From positions 682,001 to 746,000 of the forward strand of contig JACJYO010000003.1 of NCBI GenBank assembly GCA_020636075.1: a DNA stretch of 64,000 nt, read 5' to 3'. A program made the position numbers and the translations under genes. Below, piece by piece: positions 60,254 to 64,000 of the stretch. Origin of the DNA: Lewinellaceae bacterium (GTDB taxonomy: Bacteria; Bacteroidota; Bacteroidia; Chitinophagales; Saprospiraceae). The stretch's first letter is position 1. Every line of letters begins with the position of its first letter. Under the pieces are notes generated by a model, which was not told where the DNA came from, ran no database searches, and saw only the letters and a list, made by a program, of their open reading frames with translations.

Positions 60254-60904
60254 TCACTTCGCCCGCCGTAATCCGGCAAAATAAACCTGGATACCCAGCG
60301 ATACGGCAAACTGGTTCGTTTTGGTGGTTGTTTCGGTCACCACGCCGTCTTGCGTTGTGTTAAAGCGGCTGCGCGCATAGTTGTATTTGAACAGCGTTTC
60401 TATGCCGATCGCATCGTTTGAAAAGATGGTGAAACCCGGTCCGGCACCGAAAGCGATAATGTCGGTACTGATGCTTTGCGGTTCCCCGTTGATGATCAGA
60501 TCGTCGGAGGAGGTACCGAAGCCGAAGTTACCTTCGAGGAAAACGGCCTTGTCGCCGCCAAAGGGAATGTAATACCGGCCGAAGGGCCCAAAGAGCAAGT
60601 CGGTGTCGTCGTTCTTGTCTTCGTTGGGCTGTTGTTCACGGCTGAACGTGTAGTCCAGACCAACGCCGATGGCAAAATTTTCAAAAAGAAAATAACCTAC
60701 GTGCGGTGCGATGTTCCACTGGAAGGATTCCGGCCCGTCGCCTTTTCCAGTGCTCTGCGAGATCGTAGAGGTATTGGAAGAGAAGCCAATGGCTGTACCG
60801 ACCAGGAAATTACCGCGTTCCGTGAAATTTTGGGCCTGTATTTGAAGCGCGAACAGCATGGCGACAATGGCCGCCACCGCTGTCAAAATAGTGGTCTGTT
60901 TCAT
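60254..60904 (-). CDS. Outer-membrane beta-barrel protein
   Basis: A 216-residue protein with a signal peptide (MKQTTILTAVAAIVAMLFALQIQAQ) and alternating hydrophobic strands typical of an eight-stranded OmpW/OMP_b-brl-like barrel (FLVGTAIGFSSN, FQWNIAPHVGYFLFENFAIGVGLDYTF, FGPFGRYYIPFGGDKAVFLEGNFGFG, IIAFGAGPGFTIF, QFAVSLGIQVYFAGL). The C-terminal aromatic is placed slightly before the end (VYFAGLRRAK). Gene stands alone between a patatin and purF; the 107-base gap upstream holds nothing notable. Function unknown; probably a small porin-like or structural barrel. Confidence 0.82.
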   Translation of the reverse strand: MKQTTILTAVAAIVAMLFALQIQAQNFTERGNFLVGTAIGFSSNTSTISQSTGKGDGPESFQWNIAPHVGYFLFENFAIGVGLDYTFSREQQPNEDKNDDTDLLFGPFGRYYIPFGGDKAVFLEGNFGFGTSSDDLIINGEPQSISTDIIAFGAGPGFTIFSNDAIGIETLFKYNYARSRFNTTQDGVVTETTTKTNQFAVSLGIQVYFAGLRRAK

Positions 60905-61011
60905 ACCTAAAAAGTTTAGTTAGAACCACTACAAAAGATGTTCAAATATTCATTCGAACAAATGATGCGCATCAAAAGGAGACCTGACCCTGGTCAAAAG
61001 CGGGGGAGCGC

Positions 61012-62913
61012 TTAATAGGCCCGTTCATCCCGGTTTTCCATAAAATTCATAAAGGCGCGGTTTACCACGCGGTTGCCGCCGGGGGTGGGGTAGCGGCCCG
61101 AGAAATACCAGTCGCCCTTGTTTTTCGGGCAGGCCTGGTGCAGGCCGTCCAGTGTTTGGTAAATAACTCGCACCGAAGTTTTAATGCCTTCCGGGGTGAC
61201 CAGTTTGGAAATACGCTGGCTGATCTCGCAGTACTCAAAGTTGTCGTACAACACTGCCACCTCGTTTTTGATCATTTCGGAGGGCAGGTTCTCGGAAGCT
61301 TTGCATCGCTTGTAGGCCGCCTGGAGCAATTCGGACTGTCCGTTTTCCTGCAGCAGTTCCACCAGGGCCTGGAAGGCGATGAAATCTTTCATCTTGCTCA
61401 TATCGATACCGTAGCAATCGGGGTAGCGGATCTGCGGCGCGCTCGACAGGATGATGATCTGTTTGGGTTTTAGCCGGGAGGCAATATTCACGATACTGTC
61501 GCGCAAGGTGGTGCCACGCACGATGGAGTCGTCGAGGAGCACCAGGTTGTCTTTTTTGTTTTCAACCAGGCCGTAAGTCACATCGTACACGTAGCTCACC
61601 ATGTTGTTGCGGCTTTTCGTGTCGGCGATGAAGGTGCGCTGTTTTTCGTCCTTGTGCACCAGTTTTTCCACCCGGGGGCGGCGGTTGAGGATGTCTTGCA
61701 GTTTTTCCGGACTGAGTTTTTTGCTGGCCTTCAGTTTGAGGATTTGCTCCTGTTTCCAGTTGTTCAGTTCTTTTTCGAGGCCTTCTGCCAGTCCGTAAAA
61801 AGCCGCTTCGGCAGTATTGGGGATATAGGAAAACACCGTGTGGTCGATGTCGTAGTCGACGGCTTCGAGTACGGGTTTGGCGAGCAGTTCACCCAGTTTT
61901 TTGCGCTCCAGGTAAATTTCACGGTCGTTGCCGCGGCTAAAATAAATGCGCTCGAAGGAGCAGGCCCGGTGCTCGCGGGGTTCGGTGAAGGGCTCTTCGC
62001 TAATCGCGCCGTGGCATTTGATGATGAGGGCGTGGCCGGGTTTGAGCTCTTTTACCGAAGTGAAGGGCACGTTGAACACCGTCTGGATGGCAGCGCGTTC
62101 GGAGGCGCCCACCACGATCTCCTCGTCTTCGTACCAGTAGGCCGGGCGGATGCCGCTGGGGTCGCGGAGCAGAAAGCCGTCGCCGTGGCCGATGAGGCCG
62201 CCGAGCACGTAGCCGCCGTCAAATTTTTTGCAGGCGCGGCGGAGCAGGCGCTGGATGTCGAGGTTTTGAAAGATCAGGTTGTTGATGTCCTGGTTGGAGT
62301 AGCCGTCGGGTTTGTACCAGGTGTGCAGGCGTTGGACTTCGTCGTCGAGGAAGTGGCCCATTTTTTCCAGCACGGTCACCGTGTCGCTTTTTTCCTTGGG
62401 GTACTGGCCGAGGTCGACGAGTTCCTGAAAGAGTTCATCGACGTTGGTCATGTTGAAGTTGCCGGCGAGCAGAAGGTTTCGGTTGATCCAGTTGTTTTGC
62501 CGGTGAAAGGGATGCACTTGCTCGATACTGTTGTCGCCGTGGGTGCCGTAGCGCAGGTGGCCCATGAGCAGTTCGCCGGCATAGGGGGCGTTGGATTTGA
62601 GCCAGGCGCTGTCTTGCAGTTGTTCGGGGCTGAGTTCCTTCAGGCGGCCCCACACCATGTCGAACAGGTCGGTGAGGTAGGAGTTTGGGGTGTTGCTGCG
62701 TTTGCGGCTGATGTAGCGTTCGCCGGGTTTGGGGTTGAGTTTGATGGTGGCGATACCTGCACCGTCTTGGCCGCGGTTGCGCATTTTTTGCAGGAGCAGC
62801 TGGAGTTTTTGGACGCCGTAGAAGGCCGTGCCGTATTTTTTCAGGTAAAAGTCAAGCGGTTTGCGCAAACGCAAAACAGCGATGCCGCATTCGTGCTGGA
62901 TCTGGTCACTCAT
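61012..62913 (-). CDS. Amidophosphoribosyltransferase-like protein (PurF family)
   Basis: A 633-residue protein with an N-terminal glutamine amidotransferase domain, Cys9 in DQIQHECGIAVLRL, plus NRGQDGAGIATIK and LRYGTHGD further on. The C-terminal phosphoribosyltransferase domain has NLVLLDDSIVRGTTLRDSIV and RYPDCYGIDM. Purine-pathway PurF makes phosphoribosylamine from PRPP and glutamine; this protein is longer than E. coli PurF (505 aa), with an insertion around 385-440 (EGLEKELNNWKQEQILKLKASKKLSPEKLQD), as in the Bacteroidota long PurF-like group. ATG at 62913 is preferred; the Cys then follows a nine-residue leader. A -7 box lies 35 bases upstream. A true purine role is likely but the long form may be a paralogue. 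Confidence 0.85.
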   Translation of the reverse strand: MSDQIQHECGIAVLRLRKPLDFYLKKYGTAFYGVQKLQLLLQKMRNRGQDGAGIATIKLNPKPGERYISRKRSNTPNSYLTDLFDMVWGRLKELSPEQLQDSAWLKSNAPYAGELLMGHLRYGTHGDNSIEQVHPFHRQNNWINRNLLLAGNFNMTNVDELFQELVDLGQYPKEKSDTVTVLEKMGHFLDDEVQRLHTWYKPDGYSNQDINNLIFQNLDIQRLLRRACKKFDGGYVLGGLIGHGDGFLLRDPSGIRPAYWYEDEEIVVGASERAAIQTVFNVPFTSVKELKPGHALIIKCHGAISEEPFTEPREHRACSFERIYFSRGNDREIYLERKKLGELLAKPVLEAVDYDIDHTVFSYIPNTAEAAFYGLAEGLEKELNNWKQEQILKLKASKKLSPEKLQDILNRRPRVEKLVHKDEKQRTFIADTKSRNNMVSYVYDVTYGLVENKKDNLVLLDDSIVRGTTLRDSIVNIASRLKPKQIIILSSAPQIRYPDCYGIDMSKMKDFIAFQALVELLQENGQSELLQAAYKRCKASENLPSEMIKNEVAVLYDNFEYCEISQRISKLVTPEGIKTSVRVIYQTLDGLHQACPKNKGDWYFSGRYPTPGGNRVVNRAFMNFMENRDERAY

Positions 62914-62947
62914 TGTGTGGGAAAAACGATTTGAAGGCCGGTTGGTG

Positions 62948-62955
62948 CAAAGGTA
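62948..62955 (-). promoter_or_regulatory. Putative -7 promoter box for the purF-like gene
   Basis: The minus strand reads TACCTTTG, 34 bases before the ATG at 62913; matches TAnnTTTG. Confidence 0.5.
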
Positions 62956-63033
62956 CGATGCTGGTAAACAGCGGGCCAAGGTTTGGGTTGTTTTTTGGTG
63001 GGGGTATTTGGAAAACGTTTGGGAATGGGGAGG

Positions 63034-63070
63034 GTACTCGTCCTACGACTTGACGTCGTAGGACGAGTAC
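63034..63070. repeat. gtcctacgac palindrome
   Basis: A perfect 16-bp inverted repeat gtactcgtcctacgac / gtcgtaggacgagtac (63034-63049 with 63055-63070), loop ttgac. Family of 17822-17854 and 45734-45764. Confidence 0.8.
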
Positions 63071-63091
63071 GTCTGCACCAAGGGGGCTAAT

Positions 63092-63124
63092 AGTGACGGC
63101 CTCACTCTGAGTGAGGCCGTCACT
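63092..63124. repeat. agtgacggcctcact palindrome
   Basis: A perfect 15-bp inverted repeat agtgacggcctcact / agtgaggccgtcact (63092-63106 with 63110-63124), loop ctg. It follows the preceding palindrome by 21 bases and lies 15 bases after the stop of the minus-strand Sel1/TPR gene. Confidence 0.8.
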
Positions 63125-63138
63125 TATCCCAATGTCAT

Positions 63139-64000
63139 TCAGGCATAATCTACCGCCATTTGCTTCGCCTTGGCCAGGATCTCATCCACTGTTTGTTCCA
63201 GTTCTTCACCCATGCGGAGAAAGTCCGGGTGGTCGAGGGTCTTGAGGATGGCGTAGTAGACGGGTTTGAAGCGGTCTTTTAACTGGGCGGCTTCGCCCTC
63301 AGGACTGGTGAAGAGTTCTAAGAGCCAGGGGCTTGGTTTTTGGCCAGCATTAGGAGGAAGTAGGTGGTGATTTCGTCAGGAGCATTTTCAAAGGTTCTTA
63401 CCTTCTTTATGAATTTAATTGCATAAGCCTGACTTTTCTCTAGTTGATTGTTCCAGGCGTGAACGCAGGCGGTGGTAAAATAAGAAAAGGAATCTTCCTG
63501 CTTTTCGACTTTTAAAAGCCAATCCTGGGCTTTTTGTTTTGTTGGTTTGAAAGGAAAAGGAAATAGATTAACATGTTAATTGCGGTTGCATATCCTGTTT
63601 CCGCAGATTTTTCAATCCATTCTACTGCCTGCTTAAATTCCTGTTTTTCTAGATATGCTTTTCCAAGTTCAAACATTGCCTTAGCATTCTCCATTTCTGA
63701 AGACTTCTTAAGCCAATTAATTGCTTTATCAATATCCCTCTTGTCGCTCAAATAGATCAATCCGATATTATACGCGGCATCTGAATTTTCAGCCGCCACC
63801 CATAGCCAACATTGTTCAGCCTTTTCTATATCGGGGCTTGATAAATGATAAAATAATTGGCCCGAGGATTCGCATAAATTAGAAATGCTTCTTTCTAAAT
63901 CCTTGGGTTCTTTACCTGCCTTAATTAGATTTGACTGTAAATTAACATGTAAAATGCCTGATAGATTTTTAATTGCAGCATCACTCTCTCCCGAATACCA
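63139..64000 (-). pseudogene. Sel1/TPR-repeat protein, 5' end beyond window, two apparent single-base frameshifts
   Basis: Reading from the window edge, an open frame contains Sel1-like units (KAEQCWLWVAAENSDAAYNIGLIYLSDKRDIDKAINWLKKSSEMENAKAMFELGKAYLEKQEFKQAVEWIEKSAETGYATAIN). It breaks at about 63536 in an A5 tract (plus strand ttttt): one extra base would continue as KAQDWLLKVEKQEDSFSYFTTACVHAW...EITTYFLLMLAKNQAP. That frame breaks again at about 63334 in a C4 tract; one extra base continues as WLLELFTSPEGEAAQLKDRFKPVYYAIL...QMAVDYA to the stop at 63139. The segments join well as one protein, so the gene is either recently decayed or carries sequencing errors. The region is AT-rich (row 63661-63720 has 21 G+C of 60), unlike its neighbours. 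Function unknown; Sel1 proteins often mediate protein contacts. Confidence 0.65.

Overview
The window looks like a chromosomal contig from a Bacteroidota bacterium. The best guess from gene content is the Saprospiria/Chitinophagia side of the phylum; that rank is inference. Support comes from a PorU sortase, two large proteins with type IX secretion (T9SS) C-terminal sorting domains, TAnnTTTG-type -7 promoter boxes in front of many genes, a propeller histidine kinase/LytTR pair, a hybrid sensor ending in an AraC domain, a fused E1 alpha/beta 2-oxoacid dehydrogenase, and an ftsX-DUF3098-uppP cluster. There is no phage, plasmid, IS transposase, CRISPR array, rRNA or tRNA that I can see.

Layout. 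1-6.1 kb: 3'-truncated porU and a T9SS beta-helix cargo protein, both on the minus strand. 6.1-10.3 kb: LytTR response regulator and its propeller sensor kinase. 10.3-11.7 kb: a small Fn3 lipoprotein bracketed by twin terminators and palindromic repeats. 11.7-20.1 kb: fused E1 dehydrogenase, DadA-like oxidoreductase, CotH-kinase surface protein, asnS, lipoprotein. 20.1-28.9 kb: RsbW-like ATPase, ybeY, YwqG-like protein, HAD hydrolase, lipoyl acyltransferase E2, polyprenyl synthase, AraC regulator, PD40 lipoprotein, B12 radical SAM enzyme. 29-33.9 kb: membrane-anchored pentapeptide protein, long-chain acyl-CoA ligase, TPR protein. 34-42 kb: Wzz-like and O-antigen-ligase-like genes, ftsX, DUF3098, uppP, formimidoyltransferase-cyclodeaminase. 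42.3-49.3 kb: secA, upp, hybrid sensor kinase. 49.6-57.7 kb: a collar-domain secreted protein and a 2344-residue T9SS protein. 57.8-64 kb: membrane patatin, beta-barrel protein, purF-like gene and an AT-rich Sel1/TPR gene with frameshifts running off the end.

How the genes fit. Much of the window is envelope biology: SecA exports proteins to the periplasm, PorU would cleave and attach T9SS cargo, UppP recycles the undecaprenyl carrier, Wzz/Wzy-type proteins polymerise surface polysaccharide, and FtsX acts in division or wall hydrolysis. E1 and E2 of a branched-chain-type 2-oxoacid dehydrogenase lie 9 kb apart, with no E3 gene seen.

The most distinctive trait is the density of short palindromic or inverted interspersed repeats. 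They lie between genes and also, in frame, inside at least three proteins (E1 linker, DadA-like protein, radical SAM protein). One palindrome exactly fills the spacer of the promoter of the pentapeptide gene. Three apparent single-base deletions in homopolymers interrupt otherwise good genes and may be assembly errors. No complete novel defence or mobile system was found; the candidates worth following are the coding repeats, the promoter-spacer palindrome, the sensor/collar/giant-protein module and the membrane-anchored pentapeptide protein.
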